DNA of 56,136 nucleotides, from assembly GCA_009663185.1 (NCBI GenBank), contig VJZX01000016.1:1-56136 (forward strand), read 5' to 3'. The position numbers and the translations under genes were made by a program. Source of the stretch: Isoptericola halalbus. Lineage in GTDB: Bacteria; Actinomycetota; Actinomycetes; Actinomycetales; Cellulomonadaceae. The notes beneath the pieces are model-generated. The model was not told the origin of the DNA. It searched no databases and saw only the letters and a program-made list of their open reading frames with translations. Positions 1 through 10,431 of the stretch are shown here, piece by piece. The stretch's first letter is position 1, and every line of letters begins with the position of its first letter.

Positions 1-1237
1 TCGCGCCGCGCCCGCCCCGGCCGAGCACCGCGAGGGAACGCCGCACGACGTTGCCGCGGGCCGCGAGGGCCGCGGCCGCGCCCGGCTCGGTGCGGGCGAA
101 GCCGATCACCATGCCGAGCGCCGCCATCGTCGTGACGAGCGCCGACCCACCCGCGGAAACGAGCGGCAGCGGGATCCCGATCACCGGCAGCACGCCGATC
201 ACGACGCCGATGTTGACGAAGGCCTGTCCCACGACCCAGCACGCGACCGCCGCCGTCGTGATCTTGACGAACGGGTCGTCGTGGCGCCGCACGACGCGCG
301 CCATCGCCAGGCCGAGCACGGCGAAGAGGGCGAGCACGAGCAGCGTGCCCAGCAGGCCGAGCTCCTCGCCGATGATTGCGTAGATGAAGTCGTTGTGGGC
401 CTCGGGCAGGTACCGCCACTTCTCGCGGCTCGCCCCCAGCCCGACGCCGAAGAGCCCGCCCGTCCCGAGCCCGTACAGACCGTGGATCGACTGGTAGCAC
501 TCGTTCTGCGGGTCGGTGCACGTGCCGTACGTCGCCAGGATGCGCGCCATGCGGTTCTCGTTGCCGCGCACGAAGAAGAAGCCGACGACCGCGGCGGCCA
601 CGCCACCGCCCAGGACGAGCATCTTGGCCGGCGCCCCGGAGACCCAGAGCGCCCCCGCGACGAGCGCGACCACGACGAGCGCGGTACCGAGGTCCCTGCC
701 CGCCATGATGAGCCCCACGAGCGCGAGCGCGCCGGGGATCGCGGGCATGAAGGCGTGCCCCCAGCTGCCGAGCAGGTGCTGCTTGCGCCCGAGCACGGTG
801 CCGAGCCACACCGCCAGCGCCAGCTTGCCGAGCTCGGCCGGCTGGATCGTCACGTTGCCGCCGAGGTAGATCCACCCGGTGTTGCCGCCCTGGCTGCGCG
901 CGAACGCCGGCACGAGCGTCAGCGCCTGCAGGGCGAGCGCGAAGAACAGCGCAGGCCACGCGAGCCGTTTGTACCAGCGCACCGGGACGCGGGTGGCGAG
1001 CAGCATGAAGGGCAGCCCCAGCAGCGCCCACCGCCCCTGCACGAGGAAGGCCGCGTACGGCGACTCGCCCGCGGCGATCGAGGTCACGGTCGAGCTCGAG
1101 AGCACCATGACCAGGCCCATGACGAGCAGCAGCCCCGTCGCCCCGACGAGAAGGTAGTAGCTCGTGACCGCGGAGTTCCACTGGCCCAGCCAGGGCCGCT
1201 CGGGGGCCGACCTGCGGGCGCTCGTGGTGGCCGCCAT
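1..1237 (-). CDS. ftsW: FtsW, septal peptidoglycan glycosyltransferase (SEDS family), 3' end outside window
   Basis: FtsW is the division-specific SEDS polymerase. It works in the membrane with the FtsI transpeptidase to build septal glycan from lipid II. About 412 residues are visible from the ATG at 1237, with roughly ten hydrophobic segments. The SEDS signature PEAHNDFIYAIIGEELG lies in the second half. A second conserved stretch, IPLPLVSAGGS, precedes the last membrane helices. The gene runs off the left edge in its poorly conserved basic tail, so little of the enzyme is missing. The start follows the murD stop by 12 bases, with GGGGAGG just upstream, so it is the next gene of the cluster. 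The paralogue RodA is excluded by position between murD and the expected murG. I am confident of the family and of the FtsW assignment. Confidence 0.95.
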   Translation of the reverse strand, partial: MAATTSARRSAPERPWLGQWNSAVTSYYLLVGATGLLLVMGLVMVLSSSTVTSIAAGESPYAAFLVQGRWALLGLPFMLLATRVPVRWYKRLAWPALFFALALQALTLVPAFARSQGGNTGWIYLGGNVTIQPAELGKLALAVWLGTVLGRKQHLLGSWGHAFMPAIPGALALVGLIMAGRDLGTALVVVALVAGALWVSGAPAKMLVLGGGVAAAVVGFFFVRGNENRMARILATYGTCTDPQNECYQSIHGLYGLGTGGLFGVGLGASREKWRYLPEAHNDFIYAIIGEELGLLGTLLVLALFAVLGLAMARVVRRHDDPFVKITTAAVACWVVGQAFVNIGVVIGVLPVIGIPLPLVSAGGSALVTTMAALGMVIGFARTEPGAAAALAARGNVVRRSLAVLGRGGRGA

Positions 1238-1249
1238 GCGCCTCCCCGT

Positions 1250-2731
1250 CTACTCTGCGAGCTCCGCCACGGCGGCGGCGAACGCGGCGCCGCGCTCCGC
1301 GTAGGAGCCGAACTGGTCCATCGACGCGCCGGCCGGGGCCAGCAGCACGGTGTCGCCCGGCTGGGCGAGGTCCCGCGCGGTCGCCACAGCTCGCTGCATC
1401 ACGGACCCAGTGTCGCCGGGATCGACCCGCACCACGGGGATCTCGGGGGCGTGTCGAGCGAGCGCCCCGGTCCAGGGCTCGGCGTCGACGCCGATGACGA
1501 CGGCGGCGCGCAGGCGGTCGGCGCGGCGCGCCACGAGGTCGTCGAACGTCGCGCCCTTGGCCAGCCCGCCCGCGATCCACACCACGCTCCCGGGCGCGTA
1601 CGTCGCGAGCGACGCCGCAGCGGCATGCGGGTTGGTCGCCTTGGAGTCGTCGACGTACGCGACGCCGCCGAGGAGACGCACCTGCTCGATCCGGTGGGCG
1701 GCCGGGCGGAACGCACGCAGGCCGTCGCGCACGGCCGCCGCCCGCACACCGTGCGCGCGGGCCAGCGCGGCCGCGGTGAGCGCGTCGACCACGACGTGCG
1801 GCGGCGGCACCGGCGTGCCCTCGCCCGCCGACGGCGCGAGGTGCGCCAGGTCGCCGAGGGTGCCGAGCTCGGCCGCGTAGGTCAGCCGGTCGACGGCGTC
1901 GGCGGGCGCGTGGAACGCGCGGTCGACGAGGACGTCCTCGACGAGCCCGAGCTGGCCTGGACCGGGTGCGCCGAGCGTCACGCCGACGGCGCGCGCGCCC
2001 TCGACCACGTCGGCGGCTCGCACGAGGTCCTCGGTGATCCGCTCGGCCGCGTTGTACACGCACGCGATCTGCGCCTGCGCGTAGATCCGCCCCTTGTCCG
2101 CCGCGTACGCCTCGAGCGAGGAGTGCCAGTCGAGATGGTCGGGTGCCACGTTGAGGATCGCGCCGGCCTCGACCGACATGGTGTGCGTGTGGTGCAGCTG
2201 GAAGCTCGACAGCTCGACGGCGAGCACGTCGAGGTCCTCGTCGAGCGCCGCGGCGAGCACCGGCGTGCCCACGTTGCCCACGGCCGCGGTGCGCAGCCCC
2301 GCCGCGGTGAGGATCGACGCGAGCATCTCGACCGTCGTCGTCTTTCCGTTGGTCCCCGTGACGGCGAGCCAGGGCGCCGGGCCGCGACCGGCGCCGTCGG
2401 TGCCGCGGCGGTCGACGCGCAGCCGCCACGCGAGCTCGACCTCGCTCCACACCGGGACGCCGGCCGCAGCCGCGGCGGCGAGCAGCGCCGTCGTGGGCGC
2501 CCACCCCGGCGAGGCGACGACCAGGTCGGCGTCGGCGACGACCCGAGCGACGACCTCCGGGTCGTCCGCGTCGCGCACGTCCGCGTCGGTGGCCCGCGCG
2601 TCGACCGTGACGAGCTCGCGGACGCGGCCAACGAGCGCCTCGACGACCGCGCGGCCGCTGACGCCGAGCCCGGCGACGACGACCCGCGCGGCGTCGAGGC
2701 GCACGGCGGGATCGATGTGCGGCGAAGGCAT
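1250..2731 (-). CDS. murD: UDP-N-acetylmuramoyl-L-alanine--D-glutamate ligase
   Basis: MurD adds D-glutamate to UDP-MurNAc-L-Ala in the cytoplasm, the second amino-acid step of the wall precursor. The 493-residue product has an N-terminal Rossmann-type segment (VVVAGLGVSGRA). The Mur ligase P-loop [14 protein letters not shown] lies near residue 125, the central domain contains LNVAPDHLDWH, and a C-terminal ligase domain begins at about residue 330 (YVDDSKATNPHAA). Its ATG overlaps the mraY stop by one base (TGATG), which indicates translational coupling. Length is normal for an actinobacterial MurD. Nothing in the protein looks unusual. Confidence 0.97.
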   Translation of the reverse strand: MPSPHIDPAVRLDAARVVVAGLGVSGRAVVEALVGRVRELVTVDARATDADVRDADDPEVVARVVADADLVVASPGWAPTTALLAAAAAAGVPVWSEVELAWRLRVDRRGTDGAGRGPAPWLAVTGTNGKTTTVEMLASILTAAGLRTAAVGNVGTPVLAAALDEDLDVLAVELSSFQLHHTHTMSVEAGAILNVAPDHLDWHSSLEAYAADKGRIYAQAQIACVYNAAERITEDLVRAADVVEGARAVGVTLGAPGPGQLGLVEDVLVDRAFHAPADAVDRLTYAAELGTLGDLAHLAPSAGEGTPVPPPHVVVDALTAAALARAHGVRAAAVRDGLRAFRPAAHRIEQVRLLGGVAYVDDSKATNPHAAAASLATYAPGSVVWIAGGLAKGATFDDLVARRADRLRAAVVIGVDAEPWTGALARHAPEIPVVRVDPGDTGSVMQRAVATARDLAQPGDTVLLAPAGASMDQFGSYAERGAAFAAAVAELAE

Positions 2732-3813
2732 CAGCCGACCACCCACTCGGCGTAGAAGGCGCCCATGCCGAGGGCCGCGAACAAGCCCGCGATGAGCCAG
2801 AACCGGATGACGATCGTCACCTCGCCCCACCCCGAGAGCTCGAAATGGTGGTGCAGCGGCGCCATCTTGAACACGCGCCTGCGGGTCATCTTGAAGAAGC
2901 CGATCTGGATGACGTCCGAGAGCACGATGATGACGAACAGGCCGCCGATGATGGCCCCGAGGATCTCGGTGCGCGACAGGATCGACAGGCCCGCGAGCGC
3001 GCCGCCGAGCGCGAGCGCGCCGGTGTCGCCCATGAAGATCTTGGCCGGGCTCGCGTTCCACCACAGGAACCCGAAGCAGGCGCCCATGATCGCGGCCGCG
3101 ACGATGGCGACGTCCTGCGGGTCGCGCACCTCGTAGCATCGCGGCCCCGCCGCGAGCAGGCGCTGGCACGACTGGTTGAGCTGCCAGATCCCCACGAGCA
3201 CGTACGCGCCGAAGACGATGAGCGACGTGCCGGTCGCGAGGCCGTCGAGGCCGTCGGTGAGGTTGACGGCGTTGGACCACGCGGTGATGAGGAAGTTGGC
3301 CCACACCACGAACAGGATGAGCCCCACGGTCGCGCTTGCGAACGCCAGGTCGAGGTTGGTGTCTCGCAGGAACGAGATGCGCGTGGAAGCGGGCGTACGG
3401 GAGTTCGAGTTGGGGAACTGCAGCGCGAGCACGGCGAACGAGATGCCGACGAACCCCTGGCCGACGATCTTGGCCCACGGGGTGAGCCCCAGCGAGCGCT
3501 GCCTGCGGATCTTGGTGAAGTCGTCGAGAAACCCGACGAAGCCGAGGCCCGTCATGAGGTACAGGGACAGGAAGGCGGTCGCACTCGGCACCCGCCCGGC
3601 GACGGTCATCGACGCGGCGACGCCGAGCAGGGTCGCGCCGATGATGACGACCCCGCCCATGGTGGGCGTGCCGCGCTTGGTGAAGTGCGCCGTCGGGCCG
3701 TCTTGGCGGACGAACTGGCCGTAGTTGCGGTGGACGAGGAACCGGATGAACAACGGCGTGCCGAAGAGTGCGACGAGCAGCGATGCGCTCGCCGCCACGA
3801 GGATCGCGATCAC
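2731..3813 (-). CDS. mraY: Phospho-N-acetylmuramoyl-pentapeptide transferase
   Basis: MraY is the integral membrane enzyme that transfers phospho-MurNAc-pentapeptide onto undecaprenyl phosphate to form lipid I. The 360-residue protein has about ten membrane segments and the family motifs: TPTMGG near the N terminus, GFLDDFTK, and [15 protein letters not shown] with its catalytic aspartates. [13 protein letters not shown] lies close to the C terminus. The start is a GTG that overlaps the murF stop as GTGA, so it depends on translation of murF. It is a standard member of the cluster. Confidence 0.97.
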   Translation of the reverse strand: MIAILVAASASLLVALFGTPLFIRFLVHRNYGQFVRQDGPTAHFTKRGTPTMGGVVIIGATLLGVAASMTVAGRVPSATAFLSLYLMTGLGFVGFLDDFTKIRRQRSLGLTPWAKIVGQGFVGISFAVLALQFPNSNSRTPASTRISFLRDTNLDLAFASATVGLILFVVWANFLITAWSNAVNLTDGLDGLATGTSLIVFGAYVLVGIWQLNQSCQRLLAAGPRCYEVRDPQDVAIVAAAIMGACFGFLWWNASPAKIFMGDTGALALGGALAGLSILSRTEILGAIIGGLFVIIVLSDVIQIGFFKMTRRRVFKMAPLHHHFELSGWGEVTIVIRFWLIAGLFAALGMGAFYAEWVVG

Positions 3814-5234
3814 GAGGCGACCTCCACTAGCTCGTCGGCGAGCCGCCACAGGCCGGTGGAGTTGGACGCCTTGACCAGCACGACGTCGCCCGGGCGCAGC
3901 GAGTCCGTCAGGACGGCCCGCGCGGCGTCGAGGTCGGGCACGAAGACCGACTCCTCCCCCCAGGAGCCCTCCTGCAGCGCCCCCTCGTGGATGTGGTACG
4001 CCCCGTCGCCCACGACGACGAGCTGCTTGATGTTCAGTCGGACCACGAGCCGGCCGATCTCGTCGTGGGCCACGCGCGCGTCGTCGCCCAGCTCGCGCAT
4101 CTCGCCGAGCACGGCGACCGAGCGGCGGGTGCGTCCCGCCATGACCGCGAGCGAGCGCAGGGCGGCCCTCATCGAGTCGGGGTTGGCGTTGTAGGCGTCG
4201 TCGACGACAGTCACCCCGTCGGGTCGCTCGGTGACGGCCATGCGGTGCGGGCTCAGCGCACCCGCCGCCGAGAGCCGCCCGGCGACGGTCGCGAGGGGCA
4301 CGCCGAGTCGCAGCGCCGCCGTGGCGGCCGCGAGCGCGTTGGTCACGTGGTGGACGCCGACAAGGCGCAGGGCGACGTGCGCCGAGGCGCCGTCCGCGGC
4401 GAGGGCGAACCGGGCCCGACCGGCGTCGACCTCCACGTCGGTCGCTCGCACCGCGGCCGCGGGGATGGTGCCGAACGTGACCACCTCGGTGCCCGAGGCA
4501 GCCAGGCCGGACATGGCCGCGACGCGCAGGTCGTCCGCGTTGAGCGCGACCGTCCCGCCGGGCACCACGCCGGAGACCATCTCGGCCTTGGTGCGCGCGA
4601 TCGTCTCGACGTCGCCGAAGTAGCCCAGGTGCGCGCTGCCGACCGCGAGCACGATCCCGACGTCGGGCGGCGCGATGCGGGTGAGGGTGGCGATGTTGCC
4701 CGGCCGGTCGGCGCCCATCTCGAGCACGAGGTAGCGCGTGGCCGCGGTCGCCCGCAGCACCGTGAGCGGCAGGCCGACCTCGTTGTTGAAGGAGCCGGCG
4801 GGCACGACGACGGCACTCGGGTCGGCGCCGTCGCCCGCCTCGGGCGCGAGCAGCTGGCCCAGCAGGTCCTTGGTCGTCGTCTTGCCGACCGAGCCCGTCA
4901 CGGCGACGACCTTGACGTCCCCGCCGGCGCGCACGCGTGCCAGGACGCTTCGCGCCAGCTCGCCGAGGGCCGCCTGCACGTCGTCGACGACGACGGCCGG
5001 CACGCCGTCGACCTCCCGCCCGGCGAGCACGAGCACGGCACCCGCGTCGACGGCCGCGCCGGCGAAGTCGTGCCCGTCGACGTGCTCGCCCGGCAGGGCG
5101 ACGAACAGCGACCCGGCCTGCGCCTGGCGCGAGTCGACGACGACGGGCCCCGTGACGACGGTGCCCGGCTCGACGTCCCCGGCCAGCCTCCCGGAGGTCG
5201 CCTGCGCGACCTCGGCGGCGGTCAGCTCGATCAT
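3810..5234 (-). CDS. murF: UDP-N-acetylmuramoyl-tripeptide--D-alanyl-D-alanine ligase
   Basis: MurF adds D-Ala-D-Ala to the UDP-MurNAc-tripeptide, the last cytoplasmic step before MraY. The 474-residue product shows the N-terminal uridine-binding fold. The ATP-binding motif [14 protein letters not shown] lies near residue 112, [10 protein letters not shown] follows, and the C-terminal ligase motif [12 protein letters not shown] lies near residue 345. The ATG overlaps the murE stop by four bases (ATGA). Order and spacing match the canonical dcw operon. Confidence 0.97.
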   Translation of the reverse strand: MIELTAAEVAQATSGRLAGDVEPGTVVTGPVVVDSRQAQAGSLFVALPGEHVDGHDFAGAAVDAGAVLVLAGREVDGVPAVVVDDVQAALGELARSVLARVRAGGDVKVVAVTGSVGKTTTKDLLGQLLAPEAGDGADPSAVVVPAGSFNNEVGLPLTVLRATAATRYLVLEMGADRPGNIATLTRIAPPDVGIVLAVGSAHLGYFGDVETIARTKAEMVSGVVPGGTVALNADDLRVAAMSGLAASGTEVVTFGTIPAAAVRATDVEVDAGRARFALAADGASAHVALRLVGVHHVTNALAAATAALRLGVPLATVAGRLSAAGALSPHRMAVTERPDGVTVVDDAYNANPDSMRAALRSLAVMAGRTRRSVAVLGEMRELGDDARVAHDEIGRLVVRLNIKQLVVVGDGAYHIHEGALQEGSWGEESVFVPDLDAARAVLTDSLRPGDVVLVKASNSTGLWRLADELVEVAS

Positions 5235-6841
5235 GCGGTGGTGGTCCTCTCCTGCCTCGTGGCCAGGGCGTTGCGGGCCTCGACGCGGTCGTCGAGCTCG
5301 AGGTCGACGCCCGCGACCTCCTGGATCGTCTCGTGGCCGCGGCCGGCGACGAGCACGGTGTCGTCAGGGCCGGCGTCGAGCACGGCCCGGTGGATCGCCG
5401 CGGCACGCGGCGCGAGCTCGAGCACGTCGACGGTGCGCCCCGCGTCGGCGCCGACGTTCCGCGCTGTTCGCGCCCCGGCGAGCACCTCGGAGCGGATCGC
5501 GGCCGGGTCCTCGCCGTGCGGGTCGTCGTCGGTGACGACGACGACGTCGGCCCCCGCCACGGCGGCCGCCCCCATCGCGGGGCGCTTGCCCGGGTCGCGG
5601 TCGCCCGTGGCGCCGAACACGACCACGAGCCGGCCGGACGTCGTCGGTCGCAGGGCGTCGAGCGCGAGCTCGAGCGCGTCGGTGTTGTGCGCGAAGTCGA
5701 CGACGACGCGCGGCTGGCCGCCGTCGCCCGCGCCCACCACCTCCATGCGGCCGGGCACGGTCGCGCAGAGCCCGCCGGCGGCGTCGAGCGCCTCGCGCAC
5801 GTCGTCGAGGTGAGCACCGCCCTCGAGCACCATGACGACCGCGAGCGCCGCGTTGGCGACGTTGAAGTCGCCGGGAAGGCTCGTGGACGTGCGCAGCGTG
5901 CGCCCGTCGCGGTGGACCAGCGTGAATGCCGAGCCGGTGCCGTGCGGGGCGACATCGGTCACGGCCCAGTCCGCGGCCGGCTCGCCGGCGCGCGCCGGCC
6001 GTGTCCGCAGCGTGGCGACCGGCACGCGGGCAGCGGCGGTCATGCGCTCCCCCCACGCGTCATCGACCACGACGACGCCGCGGCGCGAGTGCTCGGGCGA
6101 GAACAGCTGGGCCTTGGTGTCGAAGTAGGCCTGCAGGTCGCCGTGGAAGTCGAGGTGGTCCTGGCTCAGGTTCGTGAAGCCCGCGACGCCGAACTCGATG
6201 CCGTCGACGCGGTGCAGCGCCAGTGCGTGCGAGGACACCTCCATCGCGAGCGTGCGGACCTCGTCCTCGACCATCGCGGCGAGCAGGGCCTGCAGGTCCG
6301 CCGCCTCGGGTGTGGTCAGCCGGCTCGCCAGCACGCGGTCGCCCGAGCGCATCTCGACCGTCCCGATGAGCCCGCCCCTCCAGCCCAGGGCACGCAGGAG
6401 ATGGTCGATCTGGTACGTCGTCGTCGTCTTGCCGTTGGTCCCGGTCACCCCGAACGTCATGAGGCGCTCGGCCGGGTGGTCGTAGACCCACGCCGCCACG
6501 GCACCGAGGACCGCGCGGGGGTCGTCGGCGACGAGGACGGGCACCTGGACGGGCACCTGGAGGGCGTCGGCGAGCACGCGCGCACCCTCGGCGTCTGTGA
6601 GCACGGCCCGCGCGCCGCGCGCCACCGCGTCGGCGGCGAACCGGGCTCCGTGCGCCCGTGACCCGGCGAGCGCGACGAACAGGTCGCCGTCGGCGGCGAG
6701 ACGGTTGTCCGAGGCGACCGAGGTGACCGCAGCGTCCGCCGGGCCTGCGGCCGCGGTCTCGAGCCCGAAGGTGAGAGCGAGGTCCCGCACCCGCCGGGGA
6801 CGGGTGCCCGTGGGCCGGAAGCGGTCGAGCGGGGTTGTCAC
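5231..6841 (-). CDS. murE: UDP-MurNAc-L-Ala-D-Glu ligase adding the third residue; probably L-Lys or L-Orn type
   Basis: MurE attaches the diamino acid at position 3 of the stem peptide. The 536-residue protein has the P-loop [13 protein letters not shown] near residue 130 and the substrate-loop region near residue 440. There meso-diaminopimelate-specific enzymes carry DNPR, in which the Arg contacts the DAP carboxylate. This protein reads DDPHGEDP, lacking both the Asn and the Arg. From known specificity rules I infer an L-Orn or L-Lys enzyme, as in Cellulomonas and relatives. Start: GTG at 6841, with a -10-like TAGGTT seven bases upstream and no ribosome-binding site, so a leaderless transcript is likely in addition to read-through from ftsI (73-base gap). 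The specificity call is an inference; the MurE identity is not in doubt. Confidence 0.95.
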   Translation of the reverse strand: MTTPLDRFRPTGTRPRRVRDLALTFGLETAAAGPADAAVTSVASDNRLAADGDLFVALAGSRAHGARFAADAVARGARAVLTDAEGARVLADALQVPVQVPVLVADDPRAVLGAVAAWVYDHPAERLMTFGVTGTNGKTTTTYQIDHLLRALGWRGGLIGTVEMRSGDRVLASRLTTPEAADLQALLAAMVEDEVRTLAMEVSSHALALHRVDGIEFGVAGFTNLSQDHLDFHGDLQAYFDTKAQLFSPEHSRRGVVVVDDAWGERMTAAARVPVATLRTRPARAGEPAADWAVTDVAPHGTGSAFTLVHRDGRTLRTSTSLPGDFNVANAALAVVMVLEGGAHLDDVREALDAAGGLCATVPGRMEVVGAGDGGQPRVVVDFAHNTDALELALDALRPTTSGRLVVVFGATGDRDPGKRPAMGAAAVAGADVVVVTDDDPHGEDPAAIRSEVLAGARTARNVGADAGRTVDVLELAPRAAAIHRAVLDAGPDDTVLVAGRGHETIQEVAGVDLELDDRVEARNALATRQERTTTA

Positions 6842-6848
6842 GGAGTAG

Positions 6849-6854
6849 AACCTA
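6849..6854 (-). promoter_or_regulatory. -10 element of a leaderless murE promoter
   Basis: On the minus strand TAGGTT (TANNNT type) ends seven bases before the murE GTG. There is no Shine-Dalgarno sequence in between. This spacing places the transcript start on the first base of the start codon. It would give murE and the genes below it a supply of mRNA independent of mraZ. Confidence 0.5.
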
Positions 6855-6914
6855 CCGTCTGGCCGCCAGTGCCCCGACAGGTCGCGGCCGGTCTCGCACC
6901 GGGCTCGGGAGGGC

Positions 6915-8888
6915 TCACCACTCGAGCGGGAACTTGTCGCGCTTGGTGACCGGCTCGCTCGGCGGGACGTCCATCTTCTGCAGGGTGTAGCCCATGAGGT
7001 CGCTGAACACCGGTGCCGCGACGACGCCGCCGTAGATCGACGACCTGGAGTCCTTGAGGAAGACCGCGACCGTGTACCGCGGGTCGTCCGCGGGGGCGAC
7101 GCCGATGAACGAGGCCATGTACCGCGTGCGGCCGGACTCGAAGATCTGGGCCGTACCGGTCTTGCCGGCGATCCGGTAGCCCGGGACCTGGGCCGAGGTG
7201 CCCGTGCCCCCCTCCCCCGTGACGGCCTCCATCATGCGCAGCAGGGTGCGGGCCGTCTCCGCCGAGACGACGCGCTCGCCCTGCTCGCGGGGCGCCGTGA
7301 CGAACTCGCCGCCGGGCGAGCGCGAGCCGGCGTAGAGCGTCGGCGCCATCCGGACACCGTCGTTGGCGACGGTCGAGAAGACCTGGGTCGCCTGCAGCGC
7401 GTTCACGGCGAGGCCCTGACCGAACAGGATCGTGTAGGGCGTCCGGGCGTCGTGGGCGAGCACGGCCTCGTCGGGCAGCAGGCCGGCCGACTCCCCCGGC
7501 AGCCCGAGCCCCGTCTGCTCGCCGAAGCCGAACTTGCGCAGGTAGTCGTACCGCACCTGGGCGGGGATCTTCTCGCCGAACTGCACCGTGCCCGTGTTGG
7601 ACGAGTGCGCCAGGATGCCCGCGAGCGTGAGGCGCTGCACGGGGTGGTCGTGCGAGTCCTTGAACGACTGGCCGTTGGGAGTCGTGAACCTGTCCGCCAC
7701 CTCGAACCGGTCGGTCGGCTCCCAGTAGCCGCCCTCGAGAGCCGCGGCCACCGAGATCACCTTCCCGGTCGAGCCCGGCTCGAACACGTCCTTGACCGCG
7801 CGCGAACCGTCGGCGACCTTCGCGGTCGACCGGTCGTTCGGGTCGACGTCGCCCGAGTCGGCCAGCGCGAGCAGCTCACCGGTGCGCAGGTCCTGGACGA
7901 TGGCCATGCCGTACTGCGCACCGGTGTCGGCGACGGCCTTGTCCAGGAGGTCCTCGGCTTTCCACTGGACGTCCGCGTCGATCGTGAGCACCGCGTCGCT
8001 GCCCGGCACGGCCTCGACGGACTCCTGCGCGGCGCTCGGGATCATGACGCCGTCGCGACCGCGCTCGTACACATGCCTGCCGTCGGTTCCGGAGAGCACG
8101 TCGTCGTAGGCCGCCTCGATACCGCCGACGCCCTTCTGCTCGTCGTCCACGAACCCCACGAGCGTGCCGGCGACCACACCGGCGGGGTAGGTCCGGCGCG
8201 ACGTCAGATCGGTGCGTACGTAAGCCTGCAGACGCAGGTCGGCGATCGCCCGCTGGACCTCGGGCACGACGTTCCGTGCGAGGACGACGTACCGGTCGTC
8301 GCCGTTGAGGGTCGCTGCGAGCTCGGCCTTGGACCTGCCCAGCACGGGGCCGAGGAGCTGCGCGATCCCGAGCGCGCCGTCCTCGACCGGGTTGCCCTCC
8401 GTGTCGACGCGGTTGTTGCCCGGGAAGGCCTGGATCGCGAGCTGGTCCGCGACGACGGTGTACCGGTCGACCGACGTGGCCAGCACGGTGCCGTCCACGT
8501 CGACGATGTCGCCGCGGTGAGCGAGCGTGACGTTCGTCGTCAGCCGGTCCGCCTGGGCAGCTGCGGCGAGCGCCGGCCCTTCGATGACCTGGACCTGGAC
8601 CAGACGCCCCACGAAGACGGCGAGCAGGATCGCGGCGATCGCGATGAGCCAGCGCTGCCGCCGCTCGGGGCTGCCCGGCGGCGGGACGGCGGGGCGCGCC
8701 TCACGCGGCCGGCGGGCCGGGGGGCTCGCCGACGCGCGCCGCACCGGCGTCGAGCCCCGCGTCGCCGCGGTCGTCCGCCGCGTCGCCGCCCCAGACCGCG
8801 CCGACGACGGCGACGGCGACGGCGACGACGTGCGCGTCGTGGACGACGTGCGCTTCGCCGGCGTGCGCGACGAGCGGGATGAGGTCAC
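6915..8888 (-). CDS. ftsI: FtsI/PBP3-type penicillin-binding transpeptidase
   Basis: FtsI (PbpB) cross-links septal peptidoglycan and partners FtsW. The 657-residue protein has a long, low-complexity cytoplasmic tail rich in Ser, Thr, Arg and Pro (about residues 1-78). A single membrane helix follows (WLIAIAAILLAVFVG), then a dimerisation domain and a transpeptidase domain. The transpeptidase motifs are the SxxK box STGK (near residue 372), SSN (near 429) and KTGT (near 574). No PASTA repeats are present. I chose the GTG at 8888 because a CAGAAT -10 element sits six bases upstream, implying a leaderless start. There is no good ribosome-binding site, and the 59-base gap after ftsL has no earlier in-frame candidate that looks better. 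Confidence 0.94.
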   Translation of the reverse strand: MTSSRSSRTPAKRTSSTTRTSSPSPSPSSARSGAATRRTTAATRGSTPVRRASASPPARRPREARPAVPPPGSPERRQRWLIAIAAILLAVFVGRLVQVQVIEGPALAAAAQADRLTTNVTLAHRGDIVDVDGTVLATSVDRYTVVADQLAIQAFPGNNRVDTEGNPVEDGALGIAQLLGPVLGRSKAELAATLNGDDRYVVLARNVVPEVQRAIADLRLQAYVRTDLTSRRTYPAGVVAGTLVGFVDDEQKGVGGIEAAYDDVLSGTDGRHVYERGRDGVMIPSAAQESVEAVPGSDAVLTIDADVQWKAEDLLDKAVADTGAQYGMAIVQDLRTGELLALADSGDVDPNDRSTAKVADGSRAVKDVFEPGSTGKVISVAAALEGGYWEPTDRFEVADRFTTPNGQSFKDSHDHPVQRLTLAGILAHSSNTGTVQFGEKIPAQVRYDYLRKFGFGEQTGLGLPGESAGLLPDEAVLAHDARTPYTILFGQGLAVNALQATQVFSTVANDGVRMAPTLYAGSRSPGGEFVTAPREQGERVVSAETARTLLRMMEAVTGEGGTGTSAQVPGYRIAGKTGTAQIFESGRTRYMASFIGVAPADDPRYTVAVFLKDSRSSIYGGVVAAPVFSDLMGYTLQKMDVPPSEPVTKRDKFPLEW

Positions 8889-8894
8889 GCGACG

Positions 8895-8900
8895 ATTCTG
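8895..8900 (-). promoter_or_regulatory. -10 element of a possible leaderless ftsI promoter
   Basis: CAGAAT on the minus strand is separated from the proposed ftsI GTG by six bases. No Shine-Dalgarno sequence is visible. The same arrangement recurs before several other genes of this window. Confidence 0.4.
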
Positions 8901-8947
8901 CGCACCCGACGTCCGCTGCGGCCGGTCACCCTGGCCGCGTGTCGGGC

Positions 8948-9382
8948 TCACGGCTTCTTCGCCTCCGGCGCTGCCACCACCTTGCCCGTGGCCACGCTGA
9001 CCATCGTCGGGTTCTCCGCGGGCACCATGCCCATCTGCTCGGCGAGCTCGGGCAGCGACGCCTCCGCGGCACGCAGCTCGGCCTGCCGCTCCTGGACGTC
9101 CTGCGCCACCTGCCCGACCTCCTTCTGCAGGCGGGCCATCTCGTACGAGCCGCGCGCCATCGTCGTGTTGAGCACGAGCGCGGCGAGCAGCGCGAGGGCC
9201 AGGATGGACGCGCACAGGACGTAGAACGGGACGCCCGACGCCGACTGCAGCGGCGCACGGACGACGTCGAGACGCCGCCCGTCGGCAGCGCCGCCCGGGA
9301 GCGCCGTCAGGGGCGCCCGCCGCGGGCGCGCCGACGTCGTCCGCCGGTCCGGCGCGACGGCCGGGGCACGCAGTGCACTCAT
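8948..9382 (-). CDS. ftsL: FtsL-like divisome membrane protein
   Basis: This is a small bitopic divisome protein of 144 residues. It has a basic, disordered cytoplasmic N terminus and one membrane helix ([20 protein letters not shown], about residues 57-76). The extracytoplasmic part has heptad-like spacing ([19 protein letters not shown]), as expected for a coiled coil pairing with FtsB/DivIC. Sequence conservation in FtsL is weak, so the assignment rests on topology and on its invariant place between rsmH and ftsI. The ATG overlaps the rsmH stop (ATGA) and has GGAGGAG seven bases upstream. Confidence 0.88.
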   Translation of the reverse strand: MSALRAPAVAPDRRTTSARPRRAPLTALPGGAADGRRLDVVRAPLQSASGVPFYVLCASILALALLAALVLNTTMARGSYEMARLQKEVGQVAQDVQERQAELRAAEASLPELAEQMGMVPAENPTMVSVATGKVVAAPEAKKP

Positions 9383-10431
9383 CGCTGCTCCTCCTTCGGC
9401 ATCAGATGGTGGGGTGTGGGTCGCAGGCGACGCGCCGCGCGCAGGCGCACGGACGCGGCTCGTGGGTTGCGCTCGAGCTCGGCCGCGTCGGCCTCCTCCG
9501 CGCCCCGGGTCAGGGCCTCGAGGTACGGCTTGTGCGACTCGGGCTCGACGGGCAGATCCGGCGGGGCGCTCGACGTCGTCCCGCGCGCGATGGCCCGCTT
9601 GACGATGCGGTCCTCGAGCGAGTGGTAGGACTCGACGACGATCCGGCCGTCGACCGCGAGCGCCTCGATCGCAGCCGGCACGGCGCGCTCGAGCACCTCG
9701 AGCTCGCCGTTGACCTCGATCCGCAGCGCCTGGAACGTGCGCTTGGACGGGTTGCCTCCCGTGCGCCGCGTCGCCGCCGGGATCGCGTCCCGGACGACCT
9801 CGGCGAGCTCGCCCGTGCGCGTCCACGGCTGCTTCTCACGCCGCCGGACGATCGCCCGGGCGACCCGCTGCGCGAACCGCTCCTCGCCGTAGGTGCGCAG
9901 GATGCGCGTCAGCTCGCCCTCGTCGTAGGTGTTCAGGACGTCGGCCGCGGTGAGGCCGCGCGACTGGTCCATGCGCATGTCCAGCGGCGCGTCCTGCGCG
10001 TACGAGAAGCCACGCTCGGCCTCGTCGAGCTGCAGCGAGGACACCCCGAGGTCCATGAGCACGCCCTGCACGGCCGGCAGGCCCTGCGCGGCGACGACGT
10101 CGCCGATCTCGTCGTAGACCGCGTGGACCGGCGTGAACCTGTCGCCGAACCGCGCCAGCCGCGCGGACGCCAGCTCGAGCGCCTCCAGGTCCCGGTCGAT
10201 GCCGATCACGCGTGCCGTGGGCACCTGCTCGAGCACTGCCTCCGTGTGCCCGCCCATGCCGAGCGTGCAGTCGACCAGGACGCTGCCCGGCTCCTGGAGG
10301 GCCGGCACGAGCAGGTCGACGCAGCGCTGGAGGAGGACGGGCAGGTGCCGGTCCTGCGCCGGGCGCGCTGCGTCGTCGGGCGCGCCGCCGGTCGTGCCGT
10401 CGGGCGCCTCGTCGGGCGTGGTGCTACTCAC
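9379..10431 (-). CDS. rsmH: 16S rRNA (cytosine1402-N4)-methyltransferase RsmH (MraW)
   Basis: RsmH methylates N4 of C1402 in 16S rRNA and is the usual second gene of the dcw cluster. The 350-residue product has the SAM-binding motif [16 protein letters not shown] near residue 50, [11 protein letters not shown] in the middle, and the C-terminal [13 protein letters not shown]. The first 30 residues are an acidic, Gly/Pro/Asp-rich extension before HLPVLL. The start is a GTG preceded by GAGGAGGAG. The leader between mraZ and this gene is about 190 bases and contains a probable mraW RNA hairpin. Confidence 0.96.
   Translation of the reverse strand: MSSTTPDEAPDGTTGGAPDDAARPAQDRHLPVLLQRCVDLLVPALQEPGSVLVDCTLGMGGHTEAVLEQVPTARVIGIDRDLEALELASARLARFGDRFTPVHAVYDEIGDVVAAQGLPAVQGVLMDLGVSSLQLDEAERGFSYAQDAPLDMRMDQSRGLTAADVLNTYDEGELTRILRTYGEERFAQRVARAIVRRREKQPWTRTGELAEVVRDAIPAATRRTGGNPSKRTFQALRIEVNGELEVLERAVPAAIEALAVDGRIVVESYHSLEDRIVKRAIARGTTSSAPPDLPVEPESHKPYLEALTRGAEEADAAELERNPRAASVRLRAARRLRPTPHHLMPKEEQR

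Noticed and set aside
281-2755. 824-codon open frame on the plus strand across ftsW/murD
   Set aside because: It is antisense to two certain genes. The protein is Arg/Gly/His-rich without any family motif, as expected for a shadow frame in GC-rich DNA.
3987-5813. 608-codon plus-strand frame over murF/murE
   Set aside because: Low-complexity His/Arg/Gly sequence opposite two Mur ligases; no start signal.
8801-8840. GGCGAC-type short repeats in the ftsI 5' region
   Set aside because: They only encode the Ser/Pro/Ala/Arg low-complexity tail of FtsI and are not a mobile or regulatory repeat.
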